From Acidaminococcus fermentans_A (GTDB lineage: Bacteria; Bacillota; Negativicutes; Acidaminococcales; Acidaminococcaceae): a stretch of 64,000 nucleotides of DNA. Numbering within the stretch: the first letter of the stretch is position 1; each line of letters starts with the position of its first letter. Location of the stretch: positions 13,587-77,586 of the forward strand of contig NZ_JBQOUY010000014.1 in the NCBI RefSeq assembly GCF_052216985.1, given 5' to 3'. This document shows, piece after piece, positions 53,665-62,128 of this stretch. Under the pieces are notes generated by a model that did not search any database, was not told the DNA's origin, and saw nothing but the letters and a program-made list of their open reading frames with translations. The position numbers and the translations under genes are program-made.

Positions 53665-53674
53665 TGAGAGAGGT

Positions 53675-53711
53675 AAAAGGGGCTGCTGCATGCGCAACGG
53701 TCCCTTTTTGG
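53675..53711 (+). terminator. Terminator after pyc
   Basis: AAAAGGGGCTGCTGCATGC pairs with GCAACGGTCCCTTTTT with mismatches; belongs to the same GGGGCTG/TTGC hairpin family. Confidence 0.75.
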
Positions 53712-53827
53712 GGTCTTGAGTCCCGGGCCTTTGGATAGAACCTGTCCCTATGGAATCATTTGTCTTTTTTTGGACGCTGTGGCGTTATGGTAAAATAAAG
53801 AAAAATCTGACAAGGGAGGAGTCAATG

Positions 53828-55015
53828 ATGAATCGTGAACTTGCTCAGGCCATCCAGGACAACCTGCCAGAAGCTTTTTCTCTGGTACGGTACCTGTATG
53901 ACCATCCTGAAACAGCGGGGAAGGAAGTCCAGTCCAGTAAAGCCTTGGTGGAAGTGCTCCGCAAAGCCGGGTTCCAGGTAGAGTATCCTTTCATGGAAAA
54001 GGAACTGGGCTATGGGACGGCATTCCGGGCTGTGCTGGAAAACGGGGAGGGACCCCGGTCTGCCATCTTGGTGGAATATGATGCCCTGCCGGAGATCGGC
54101 CATGGCTGCGGACACAATCTCCACGGACCGCTCTCCATCCTGGCTGCGCTGGGCCTGGTCCGCTGCAAAGACCTGTTTTCCGGGACCCTGGAAGTCATCG
54201 GGACCCCGGCAGAAGAGGAAGAAGGAGCGAAACTCCATATGGCTTCAGCCGGCCTTTTTGATGGGATGGACCTGGCCATCATGATGCACTGCGGCAGCGG
54301 TCCCTGCAGCCAGACGGAGATGGATGCCACTAGCCTGCGGTGCTATATCGTGGAATTCTATGGGCAGAGTGCCCATGCGGCTGGCAGCCCCTGGCTGGGA
54401 CATAATGCTCTGACGGCAGCCCGGAAATTCATGGATCTCCTGGATGCCCGCCGAGATTCCTTCCAACCGGGGACCATCATGAGCGAAGTGATCCTGGACG
54501 GAGGCAAACAGCCCAATATGGTTCCGGATTATGCCAAGATCCGGATGGAATTCCGCTCTCCCTCCATGAAGAACTTGACAGAACTGGACCGGATCGTCCG
54601 GAACTGCGCCCAGGGAGCAGCCCTTGCCTTGGACTGCAAGAACAAGTTCACGTTGGGATTCCCGGATTTCTATGACATGGCCCGGATCCCGGCTTTGGAA
54701 GCTAAGGTGAAAGAGAAATTCCAGGAACTGGGTGCACCGATCGAAGATCCGCTGCCGGCAGGGGGATCCTCTGATGTAGGGAATGTAAGCTATCACTGTC
54801 CTACCATCCAGCCCATCATCAGCATCACGGATGCGCCTTATTCCCTCCATACGCCGGAGCTGCGGGATGCGACCTTGACGCCACATGCCCGCCAGCAGAT
54901 GGCCGTGGGCGCGGAAGTGATCGCTGAGACAGTTTTGGCTATTTTCAATGATGAAAGCTTCCGGGCAAAAGTCCGGGAAGATTTCCAACGGGTCTTGGCC
55001 CGTAAGAAAGGGTGA
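53828..55015 (+). CDS. M20-family amidohydrolase/peptidase
   Basis: A 395-residue M20D-type metal hydrolase. The metal-binding segment is YDALPEIGHGCGHNLHG and G-T-P-A-E-E-E-E-G-A-K carries the catalytic glutamate; the lid domain (about 180-290) follows. Relatives include p-aminobenzoyl-glutamate hydrolase AbgB, aminoacylases and N-acyl-amino-acid hydrolases. GGGAGG at 53814-53819 serves either ATG 53825 or 53828; the latter has the better spacing. It is 5 bases from the YfcC carrier gene, so the pair probably imports and hydrolyses an acylated amino acid or dipeptide-like compound. Confidence 0.87.
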   Translation: MNRELAQAIQDNLPEAFSLVRYLYDHPETAGKEVQSSKALVEVLRKAGFQVEYPFMEKELGYGTAFRAVLENGEGPRSAILVEYDALPEIGHGCGHNLHGPLSILAALGLVRCKDLFSGTLEVIGTPAEEEEGAKLHMASAGLFDGMDLAIMMHCGSGPCSQTEMDATSLRCYIVEFYGQSAHAAGSPWLGHNALTAARKFMDLLDARRDSFQPGTIMSEVILDGGKQPNMVPDYAKIRMEFRSPSMKNLTELDRIVRNCAQGAALALDCKNKFTLGFPDFYDMARIPALEAKVKEKFQELGAPIEDPLPAGGSSDVGNVSYHCPTIQPIISITDAPYSLHTPELRDATLTPHARQQMAVGAEVIAETVLAIFNDESFRAKVREDFQRVLARKKG

Positions 55016-55020
55016 TTTCT

Positions 55021-56442
55021 ATGGCAGAAGAAAAAGTGGAAGTGATGTCGGAAGCAACCGGCAGGAAAAAATTGGCACTGCCCCATATCTATGCCCTGCT
55101 TTTTGGCATCATCATCCTTTGTACCTTGATGACTTGGATCCTGCCGGCCGGCGAATTTGACCGGGTGACCAATGGGACGGGGCAGAAAATCGTCGTGGCA
55201 GGGACGTTCCATCTGGTGGAAGGCCATCCCGTAGGGATCTTCGAGATGTTCAAATGCATCTATGAAGGACTCTGCAATGCAGCCAATGTGACCATGTTCG
55301 TCTTTGTGGCCTATGCCTTCATCGGATTGATCATTGCTACCGGTGCTTTCAACGGGCTGGTGGCTGGCCTTTTGCGGGTGTTCAAAGGGAAAGCCAAAGC
55401 AGCCATCATCCCGATCTTCATTACTCTGATCGGTCTGGCTTCTTCTACCATCGGGGTGTTTGAAGAGACGTTCCCCTTCATCCCGATCTTTGTGGGGATT
55501 GCCATTGCCATGGGGTATGATGCCATCGTAGGGATGGCTATCGTTTCTCTGGCCGCCGCCATCGGGTATGCCGGCGCCTTTATGAATCCTTTCACCGTTG
55601 GGATGGCCCAGAGCATTGCCGGTGTGCCCATTATGTCCGGGACGGCCTACCGGCTGTTCTGCCATTTCTGCATGATCGTGGTGGCTTCCATCTATACCGT
55701 CCGGTATGCCCTGCGGGTGGAAAAAGATCCGACCCAGAGTTATGTCTACGGAGACCCTTCGGAATTCAGCATGAGCCAGGAAGAAGTGGCCAACCATCCT
55801 TTTGGCATCCGGGAAAAACTGGTCCTGCTGGTCTTGCTGACGGGTATCCTGACCTTGATCTACGGTACTAAAAAATATGGCTGGTATTTTACGGAACTCA
55901 GTGCCCTGTTCATGATCATGGGGCTGCTGTCTTCCTTTATCATGGGCTGGACGCCCAATGAGATTGCCCGGAAGCTGTCCCGGAATTTCACGGATATCGC
56001 AGAAGCCTGTTTGATGATCGGTATCGCTAGAGGAGTGCTGATCGTCATGCAACACGGCCATATCATGGATACATTTGTGTACGGCCTGTCCCTGCCCCTG
56101 GCTTCCATGCCACGGATCATTTCCGCGGAATGCATGCTGCTAGTCCAGACCCTGCTGAACTTCCTGATCCCATCCGGTTCCGGACAGGCTGTGGTGAGCA
56201 TGCCCATCATGGCGCCTCTGGCAGATCTGCTCCACATCCCACGGCAGCTGGCAGTGCTGTGCTTCCAGTACGGGGATGGTCTGTCCAACATCCTCTGGCC
56301 CACGGCGCTGGCTCCGGTCTGTGCCGGGATCGCTGGGGTGAAGATCGCAAAATGGTGGAAGTGGTTCGTTCCTCTGTTCCTGATGCTCCTGGCCACCCAG
56401 ATGGTGACGATAGCCATTGCGCTGGCAATCAATTGGCAGTAA
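55021..56442 (+). CDS. YfcC-family (DcuC-like) membrane carrier
   Basis: A 473-residue membrane protein with about twelve hydrophobic segments. W-I-L-P-A-G-E-F-D-R-V near the start, VFEETFPFIPIFVGIAIAMG, and the later NFLIPSGSGQAVVSMPIMAP and GDGLSNILWPTA are hallmarks of the YfcC/DUF-type C4-dicarboxylate carrier family, often annotated as basic-amino-acid or dicarboxylate transporters. Start chosen at ATG 55021 with AAAGGGTG overlapping the previous stop. Coupled to the M20 hydrolase, it may take up that enzyme's substrate. Confidence 0.88.
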   Translation: MAEEKVEVMSEATGRKKLALPHIYALLFGIIILCTLMTWILPAGEFDRVTNGTGQKIVVAGTFHLVEGHPVGIFEMFKCIYEGLCNAANVTMFVFVAYAFIGLIIATGAFNGLVAGLLRVFKGKAKAAIIPIFITLIGLASSTIGVFEETFPFIPIFVGIAIAMGYDAIVGMAIVSLAAAIGYAGAFMNPFTVGMAQSIAGVPIMSGTAYRLFCHFCMIVVASIYTVRYALRVEKDPTQSYVYGDPSEFSMSQEEVANHPFGIREKLVLLVLLTGILTLIYGTKKYGWYFTELSALFMIMGLLSSFIMGWTPNEIARKLSRNFTDIAEACLMIGIARGVLIVMQHGHIMDTFVYGLSLPLASMPRIISAECMLLVQTLLNFLIPSGSGQAVVSMPIMAPLADLLHIPRQLAVLCFQYGDGLSNILWPTALAPVCAGIAGVKIAKWWKWFVPLFLMLLATQMVTIAIALAINWQ

Positions 56443-56449
56443 AAAAGTA

Positions 56450-56480
56450 AGGGGGTGCTTACGCAGCACCTCCTTTTTTT
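56450..56480. terminator. Terminator between the YfcC carrier and the AbrB-type gene
   Basis: AGGGGGTGCT pairs with AGCACCTCCT with one mismatch, followed by TTTTTT. It overlaps the end of the convergent gene. Confidence 0.8.
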
Positions 56481-57532
56481 CCTATGGATGGTTTAAAAAA
56501 CTTTCGGATCACAAAGGGCACTCCCATGGCCAGCATCAGTACCCGAATCAGCTGGTAAGTGAGAATCACGGCCACATCCTGGTGCATTTCCATACCGGTG
56601 AGGCACATTTCGGCGATGCCACCGGGGGCCAGGGCCAGGAAGCCCGTCAGCGTGGAAAAACCGTACAATTGGGACATAAAGACGGACAGGGCGGCGCTGG
56701 AAGCTACCATCAGCAGGGAGCCCAGGAGCACGTTGGGAATCAGTTCCCGGGTCTTCAGCAGTTTCTCCCGGTCCAGCATGGTGCCGATGTACAGGCCGAT
56801 GTGGAGCTGGGCAAAGGCCATGGCCGGAGAGGGTACCCGGGGAACCCGACCCATCCACAGGGCAAGCAGGGCCGTGACCATAATAGGCCCCAGCAGCTGC
56901 CCTGTGGGCATGTGGACCTTTTTGGCCAGGGCCTGTCCCACCAGCACTACCGGGACCACCAGCAGCCAGCTTAGATGGAACAGACTCAGGAAATCCGCCC
57001 TGGAGGCATCCCACAGGCTGACTCCTGCCAGGCGGGTGACCTGCCCGCCGAATAGATGGATGGCCAGGAGGGGGACGCTGATTTCCACTACGAACAGCCG
57101 CAGGCACTGGGAGACTACCACCACGTTTTCGTCCGCTTCTTCATAATCATCCATCAGGACGGTCATGGCCGTCAATCCTCCCGGCAGACAGCCCATGATG
57201 GAACTGAGCAGATTGGCAAAGGTGTGCCGGTGCATGTAAATGGCCACGCCTACCGAGACAGCCAGAGTGAACAGGCTGGCACCCAGGATCCCCAGAGTTT
57301 CCTGACTCAGCTTGAAAAAGGTATCCGGTGTGCAGTTGCTGCCGATGCCATAGCCAGCCACCCCCAGCATAAGTCCCCGCCAAGAACGAGGCCAGAAAAA
57401 GGTGTTGTCCAGAAAGGTACGGAGAAGAAAACCCACGGCGATGCCTCCCAGCATATAGGGAATGGGGATGGACAGCTGCCGCAGCAGAAAGCCCGTCAGG
57501 GCCGCTGTCAGGAATGCGGTGAATCTTTTCAT
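56459..57532 (-). CDS. AbrB-family membrane protein (PF05145 type)
   Basis: A 357-residue membrane protein with about ten hydrophobic segments in two repeats. I-P-Y-M-L-G-G-I at the start of each half-repeat region, C-L-P-G-G-L-T-A-M-T-V-L and L-A-P-G-G-I-A-E-M are typical of the family often mislabelled 'ammonia monooxygenase' or 'AbrB transcriptional regulator'; it is a transporter-like membrane protein of unknown substrate. It is divergent from a LysR regulator, which probably controls it. Confidence 0.85.
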   Translation of the reverse strand: MKRFTAFLTAALTGFLLRQLSIPIPYMLGGIAVGFLLRTFLDNTFFWPRSWRGLMLGVAGYGIGSNCTPDTFFKLSQETLGILGASLFTLAVSVGVAIYMHRHTFANLLSSIMGCLPGGLTAMTVLMDDYEEADENVVVVSQCLRLFVVEISVPLLAIHLFGGQVTRLAGVSLWDASRADFLSLFHLSWLLVVPVVLVGQALAKKVHMPTGQLLGPIMVTALLALWMGRVPRVPSPAMAFAQLHIGLYIGTMLDREKLLKTRELIPNVLLGSLLMVASSAALSVFMSQLYGFSTLTGFLALAPGGIAEMCLTGMEMHQDVAVILTYQLIRVLMLAMGVPFVIRKFFKPSIGKKGGAA

Positions 57533-57677
57533 GGAAAAAAGCTCCTTCCGATGGTAGAAAATAACGGTTTGTACGAGAAGATAATTTTATTATAGACAAT
57601 CTCTTCCATAGTGTAAAATCTTAATAGTATAATAGGATCATAGAAAAAATGATATGACACATAGAGGAGGAAGCGAG

Positions 57678-58601
57678 ATGTTCCATGAGAAATATCTGCG
57701 GGATTTCCTGTTGGTCTGTGAAAAAGGGAATATTACAGGGGCTGCTAGGCAGTTGGGGGTTTCCCAGCCTTCCCTGAGCCGGATCGTCAAGGCTGTGGAA
57801 AAAGAGGCTGGGATGCCCCTTTTGGTACGGGATCCCAATGGGGTCTATCTGACCCAGGCCGGAGAAATCTATGCGCAGATGGCGCGGAACCTGGTGGTGG
57901 AATACAGGAAGGCACTCCAGGAAATCCATGATATCCGGGATTCCCGGAGCGGGCAGATCCGTCTGGGACTTTCGCGGATCTCCAGTGAGACCCTGCTGCC
58001 GGTGATCCTGGAACAGTTCCGTACCCTGTATCCACGGGTGGAACTGCTGCTGACGGAAACCCTGATCCGCAATCTGAATCCCCTGCTCCATCAGGGACGG
58101 CTGGATCTGGCCCTGACGTATTTTCCGGATGATCCAGATCTGGAGTATACAGCGCTGCTGACGGACACCGTGTATCTAGAGGCGCCTCCGTTTTTCTATC
58201 AGCGGCAGCCGGCCTGGACGTATGGCACCAGTAATGTTTTGCAGGGAACCTCTTGCCTCCAGCAGCAGCCCTTCATCCTGCTGAAACTGGGACGGGGACT
58301 GCGGCATATGGCGGATACCTTTTTCCGACGGGAAAAGCTCCGGCCCCGGATCGTCCTGGAAACGGACAGTGTAGAACTGGCCCATCGCCTGGCTCTGGCA
58401 AATCACGGGTTTGCCTTGGTCCCCGGGTTGGCTTTCCATACGCTGCAGAATGTGGAACAGGGTGTTTTTTATCAGGTCCCGTCAAATCCGTTGACCCGGA
58501 CTTTGTATCTGGCCCGACGCAAAGGGGCCTATCTGACCCGGGCTATGGCGGCTCTCAGCGGACTGATCCGCAACAGCGCAGGGGGAAAACCACTCTGCTG
58601 A
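57678..58601 (+). CDS. LysR-family transcriptional regulator
   Basis: A 307-residue regulator with an N-terminal winged helix-turn-helix (F-L-L-V-C-E-K-G-N-I-T-G-A-A-R-Q-L-G-V-S-Q-P-S-L-S-R) and a periplasmic-binding-like effector domain (about 90-300). AGAGGAGG precedes ATG 57678; an in-frame ATG at 57654 lies upstream of this signal. The divergent AbrB-type membrane gene shares a 145-base promoter region with a TATAAT at about 57629-57634 reading rightward. Ligand unknown. Confidence 0.9.
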   Translation: MFHEKYLRDFLLVCEKGNITGAARQLGVSQPSLSRIVKAVEKEAGMPLLVRDPNGVYLTQAGEIYAQMARNLVVEYRKALQEIHDIRDSRSGQIRLGLSRISSETLLPVILEQFRTLYPRVELLLTETLIRNLNPLLHQGRLDLALTYFPDDPDLEYTALLTDTVYLEAPPFFYQRQPAWTYGTSNVLQGTSCLQQQPFILLKLGRGLRHMADTFFRREKLRPRIVLETDSVELAHRLALANHGFALVPGLAFHTLQNVEQGVFYQVPSNPLTRTLYLARRKGAYLTRAMAALSGLIRNSAGGKPLC

Positions 58602-58650
58602 CTGGAGCGGATCTATGGTACAATAAGGCCAGAGAACGGAGGTGTTTTCT

Positions 58651-60057
58651 ATGCAGAGAAAACAGATAGCTCTGCTGCTGGGACTTTCTCTGGCACTGGG
58701 ACAAAGTGCCTTTGCGGCTGATCATGTGGCCGTGGTAGAAAGAGATGGGAAACAGGGCGTCATCGACCGGGCGGGCAAGGAAATCCTGCCCCTGGCCTAT
58801 AAAAAAATCGTAGTAGGGGATCCCCAGGAAGATCCGGTGATCCTGGTCCAGCTGAAGGGCAAGTACGGCCTCTATGACCGGGACGGGAAACAGCTGCTGG
58901 CTCCCAACCTGAAGAAGATTACCAATATCAATGAAGGGATCATCGGCGGTGTGGCGGAAAAGAAATGGAATTTCTATACGCTCCAGGGGAAAAAGCTGCC
59001 TGGGGACTATGATGAGGCAAGAGCCTTCCAGGAAGGAATGGCCCCGGTGAAGCTCCAGGGCAAATGGGGCTTTGCGGATAAGGATGGGAAGCTGGTGATC
59101 CCGCCCCAGTACAAGGAGGTCCATAGTTTTAGCGAAGGGCTGGCCGCTGTGAAAAAGGACAGCCAGTGGTTCTATATCCGGAAGGATGGGACCCTGCTGC
59201 CCAGCATGAGCGTGAAAAAGGCCGGGGATTTCCACCAAGGAGTGGCTGTGGTGGATGGCGGCTGGCTCATGGACAGAGAAGGGAAAAAATATGCCAAACT
59301 GAAACCCTACGCTTTTGTGGGAAATTTCCAGGAGAATGGACTGGCGGAAGTGGGTGTCCGCCGGGCCAGCCGCAGCTTCCTGGACTATATCTCCATCGGC
59401 TGGGGCTGGGGTGATGGCTGGGGCTGGGGTGGTCCCGTCTGGGGCGTAGGCTCGGGCTGGGGTCCCTATTGGGGAGGCTATGGATATCATCACCATCATC
59501 ACCATCATGGCTGGGGAGGCGGCATCGGCATCTCTCCCGGTGTGGTCATGCCTTCCAGCTTGTATCGGGGCTACGTGAATAAAAAAGGCCAGGAAGTGAT
59601 CTCTCCGACCTACAGCTATGTGTCGCCCTTCTATGGAAACCTGGCTCTCATCCGGGAGGACGGCCACTGGGGCATGGTGGATGCCAAAGGCCAGGTGGTG
59701 ATCCCGGCGGCCTATGATGCTCTGCTGCCTTTCAGTCAAGGTCTGGCAGCATTCGGGGCAGATAAGAAATGGGGCTTCATCGATGGCAACAACAAAGTAG
59801 TGATCCCCAACCGGTTCGACAGTGTCCAGAGTTTCTTCCAGGACCGGGCAGCGGCAGTGGAAAAGGATAAGGGGGGCATCATCGACAAAACCGGAAACCC
59901 AGTGGCACCCTTCCGGGCAGAACTCCGGGAATTGGGTCCTCTGACAGCGGATCGGGCGGCTTATCGAGACCCCAAGGTGAAGAAATGGGGTTATGTGGAC
60001 GAGAATGCCCGTGCCGTTATTTCTCCGCAATATGATAAGGCTGGAATATTTGACTGA
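58651..60057 (+). CDS. Secreted WG-repeat protein with a His7 tract
   Basis: A 468-residue exported protein. The N-terminal signal peptide (basic start, hydrophobic LLLGLSLALG, cleavage after AFA near residue 22) is followed by WG repeats (units such as W-G-F-A-D-K-D-G-K-L-V-I-P-P-Q-Y, W-G-M-V-D-A-K-G-Q-V-V-I-P and W-G-F-I-D-G-N-N-K-V-V-I-P), beta-hairpin units of unknown function. Between repeat blocks, residues about 250-295 form a Gly/Trp-rich insert with seven consecutive histidines, H280-H286, a likely metal-binding loop. ACGGAGG precedes ATG 58651. It stands alone between lysR and the leu leader. Confidence 0.88.
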   Translation: MQRKQIALLLGLSLALGQSAFAADHVAVVERDGKQGVIDRAGKEILPLAYKKIVVGDPQEDPVILVQLKGKYGLYDRDGKQLLAPNLKKITNINEGIIGGVAEKKWNFYTLQGKKLPGDYDEARAFQEGMAPVKLQGKWGFADKDGKLVIPPQYKEVHSFSEGLAAVKKDSQWFYIRKDGTLLPSMSVKKAGDFHQGVAVVDGGWLMDREGKKYAKLKPYAFVGNFQENGLAEVGVRRASRSFLDYISIGWGWGDGWGWGGPVWGVGSGWGPYWGGYGYHHHHHHHGWGGGIGISPGVVMPSSLYRGYVNKKGQEVISPTYSYVSPFYGNLALIREDGHWGMVDAKGQVVIPAAYDALLPFSQGLAAFGADKKWGFIDGNNKVVIPNRFDSVQSFFQDRAAAVEKDKGGIIDKTGNPVAPFRAELRELGPLTADRAAYRDPKVKKWGYVDENARAVISPQYDKAGIFD

Positions 60058-60083
60058 GTTTAAAAAATGGCTACAAAAAACTA

Positions 60084-60112
60084 TTGACAGATCGAGGTGT
60101 CAATGGCATAAT
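60084..60112 (+). promoter_or_regulatory. Promoter of the leuCDB leader
   Basis: TTGACA (60084-60089), 17-base spacer and CATAAT (60107-60112), about 40 bases before the T-box leader. Confidence 0.75.
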
Positions 60113-60139
60113 GTAAACCATACCATTTCAAACGAAAAC

Positions 60140-60356
60140 AGGTAATGAACGGGAGCGGATCCTCAAGGATTTTCAGAGAGCTGGCGGCCGGTGCGAGCCA
60201 GTAAATTCCAGGGAGCCTTCTCACCCGGGAACCGCAGGGATGAACGAAAGAGTAGTTCCTGCCGTCGGCAGTGCGTTAAACTGAATGAGAACCAACATAG
60301 GGTGGTACCGCGATCATTCGCCCCTATCTGCTTTGCTGCAGATAGGGGCTTTTTGG
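60140..60356 (+). promoter_or_regulatory. T-box riboswitch, leucine-specific, upstream of leuC
   Basis: The core AGGGTGGTACCGCG lies at 60299-60312, followed by a 12-bp terminator GCCCCTATCTGC / GCAGATAGGGGC (60320-60349) and TTTTT. Stem I upstream has AGAGAGCTGGCGG...GCCAG and a specifier region with CTC at 60220-60222 (in CCTTCTCACCC), a leucine codon. The bulge TGGT pairs with an acceptor end ACCA; bacterial tRNA-Leu has A73, so specifier and bulge agree. Confidence 0.92.
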
Positions 60357-60383
60357 TGCAGGAAAAGAAGGGAGTCACACATC

Positions 60384-61649
60384 ATGGGAATGACAAGAAC
60401 ACAAAAAATCCTGGCCCGCCATGCTGGCCGTCCAGAGGTGGAAGAGGGGGAACTGCTGGTTTCCCAGGTCGATCTGACCCTGGCCAATGACATTACCGGG
60501 CCGCCGGCCATCGATGAATTCGACAAAATCGGCCGGCCTGTATTCAACAAAGACAAGATTGCTTTGGTGCCGGATCATTTTTCTCCCCCCAAAGACATCA
60601 AATCGGCGACACTGTGCAAACATATGCGGGATTTTGCCCGAAAGCACAACATCACCAACTATTTCGAAGTGGGCCGGATGGGCATCGAACATGCTCTGGT
60701 TCCGGACAGCGGGCTGGTAGCTCCTGGAGAACTGGTGATCGGGGCCGATTCCCACACCTGTACCTATGGGGCTGTCAACGCCTTTTCCACTGGGGTGGGC
60801 CAGACGGACCTGGGAGCCGCTATGGCCAGCGGCCAAACCTGGTTCAAAGTGCCTAAGGCCATCAAGGTGGTGCTCACCGGAAAGAAACCGGACTATATTT
60901 CCGGCAAGGATGTGATCCTGACCCTAATCGGGATGATCGGAGTGGATGGGGCCCTGTACCAATCCCTGGAATTCTTCGGGGAAGGAGTGGGCGAACTGTC
61001 CATGGCAGATCGGTTCACCATCTGCAATATGGCCATCGAAGCCGGCGGCAAGAACGGAATCTTCCCAGTGGACGATAAGACCCGGGAATACCTGAAAGAA
61101 CGGGGCGTCACCCGCCACTGGGAAGCGGTGGAAGCTGACGAGGATGCGGTGTACGACCGGACCCTCACCATCGAACTGGATAAGCTGGTGCCGGTAGTAG
61201 CGTACCCCCATCTGCCGGAAAATACCCATCCGGCCGCGGAAGGCAAAGACATCGCCATCGATCAGGTGGTGATCGGATCCTGTACCAATGGGCGGTATGA
61301 AGATCTGGCTGCTGCAGCCCGGATCCTGAAGGGACGGAAAGTGGATCCTCGGGTGCGCTGCATCATCATCCCCGCTACCCAGGAAATCTATAGACGGGCC
61401 ATGGACAACGGTCTGCTGGATATCTTCATCGAAGCGGGTGCAGCGGTATCCACCCCCACTTGCGGTCCCTGCCTGGGGGGCTATATGGGCATCCTGGCTG
61501 CAGGGGAACGGTGCGTTTCCACCACCAACCGGAATTTCCGGGGCCGTATGGGCCATGTGGACAGCGAAGTCTATCTGGCCAGCCCGCTGACGGCAGCTGC
61601 CAGTGCAGTAACCGGCCATATCACTGATCCCAGGGAGGTACTGAAATGA
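60384..61649 (+). CDS. leuC: 3-isopropylmalate dehydratase large subunit
   Basis: A 421-residue aconitase-family protein, the 4Fe-4S half of isopropylmalate isomerase. Cluster ligands are in IGSCTNGRYEDL (first Cys) and TPTCGPCLGGYMG (two Cys); the HTCTYGAVNAFSTGVGQTDL region is also conserved. The length is that of the shorter LeuC type common in archaea and many anaerobes. ATG 60384 (or 60390) follows GAAGGGAG. It is first in a leuC-leuD-leuB operon with translational overlaps, under the leucine T-box. A homoaconitase or citramalate-pathway role is unlikely given the T-box and leuB. Confidence 0.95.
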   Translation: MGMTRTQKILARHAGRPEVEEGELLVSQVDLTLANDITGPPAIDEFDKIGRPVFNKDKIALVPDHFSPPKDIKSATLCKHMRDFARKHNITNYFEVGRMGIEHALVPDSGLVAPGELVIGADSHTCTYGAVNAFSTGVGQTDLGAAMASGQTWFKVPKAIKVVLTGKKPDYISGKDVILTLIGMIGVDGALYQSLEFFGEGVGELSMADRFTICNMAIEAGGKNGIFPVDDKTREYLKERGVTRHWEAVEADEDAVYDRTLTIELDKLVPVVAYPHLPENTHPAAEGKDIAIDQVVIGSCTNGRYEDLAAAARILKGRKVDPRVRCIIIPATQEIYRRAMDNGLLDIFIEAGAAVSTPTCGPCLGGYMGILAAGERCVSTTNRNFRGRMGHVDSEVYLASPLTAAASAVTGHITDPREVLK

Positions 61650-62128
61650 GTAAAGTATGGCGTTATGGAGACCATGTGGATACGGACGTGATCATCCCCG
61701 CCCGCTACCTAAACATCTCCGATTTCAAAGAATTGAGCGAACATTCTATGGAAGACATCGACACCACCTTTGCCCCTCACGTGCAGCCTGGGGACATCAT
61801 CGTGGCCGGCCGGAACTTCGGCTGCGGGTCTTCCCGGGAGCATGCTCCCATCGTCATCCAGCAGAAGGGCGTGGCCTGCATCATTGCGGAAAGCTTTGCC
61901 CGGATCTTCTACCGGAATGCCATCAATATAGGCCTGCCGGTGTTGGAAATCGGGGAAGAAGCCAAAAAGATCCAGGCGGGGGACCAGGTGGAAGTGGACT
62001 TCGACAAAGGCGAGATCCATGTGGTCAATAAGGATTTGACCATCAAGACCCATCCGCTGCCGGCCTTCGTCCGGAAAATCGCGGAAGCCGGCGGTCTGGT
62101 CAATTATGTGAAAGGAGCGCAGGATTGA
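61646..62128 (+). CDS. leuD: 3-isopropylmalate dehydratase small subunit
   Basis: A 160-residue protein, the partner of LeuC. It shows H-V-D-T-D-V-I-I-P-A-R-Y near the N terminus and the swivel-domain hallmark NFGCGSSREHAPI. Its start overlaps the leuC stop (ATGA) and its stop overlaps the leuB start (TGATG), so the three are tightly coupled. Length is usual for the short LeuD type. No leuA is present within the window. Confidence 0.96.
   Translation: MSKVWRYGDHVDTDVIIPARYLNISDFKELSEHSMEDIDTTFAPHVQPGDIIVAGRNFGCGSSREHAPIVIQQKGVACIIAESFARIFYRNAINIGLPVLEIGEEAKKIQAGDQVEVDFDKGEIHVVNKDLTIKTHPLPAFVRKIAEAGGLVNYVKGAQD

Noticed and set aside
59488..59508. His7 codons as a vector-derived tag
   Set aside because: They lie in the middle of a native repeat protein with mixed CAT/CAC codons and Gly/Trp-rich flanks, not at a terminus.
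58555..60030. 491-residue antisense frame across the WG-repeat gene
   Set aside because: Arises from the repeated codons of the real gene.
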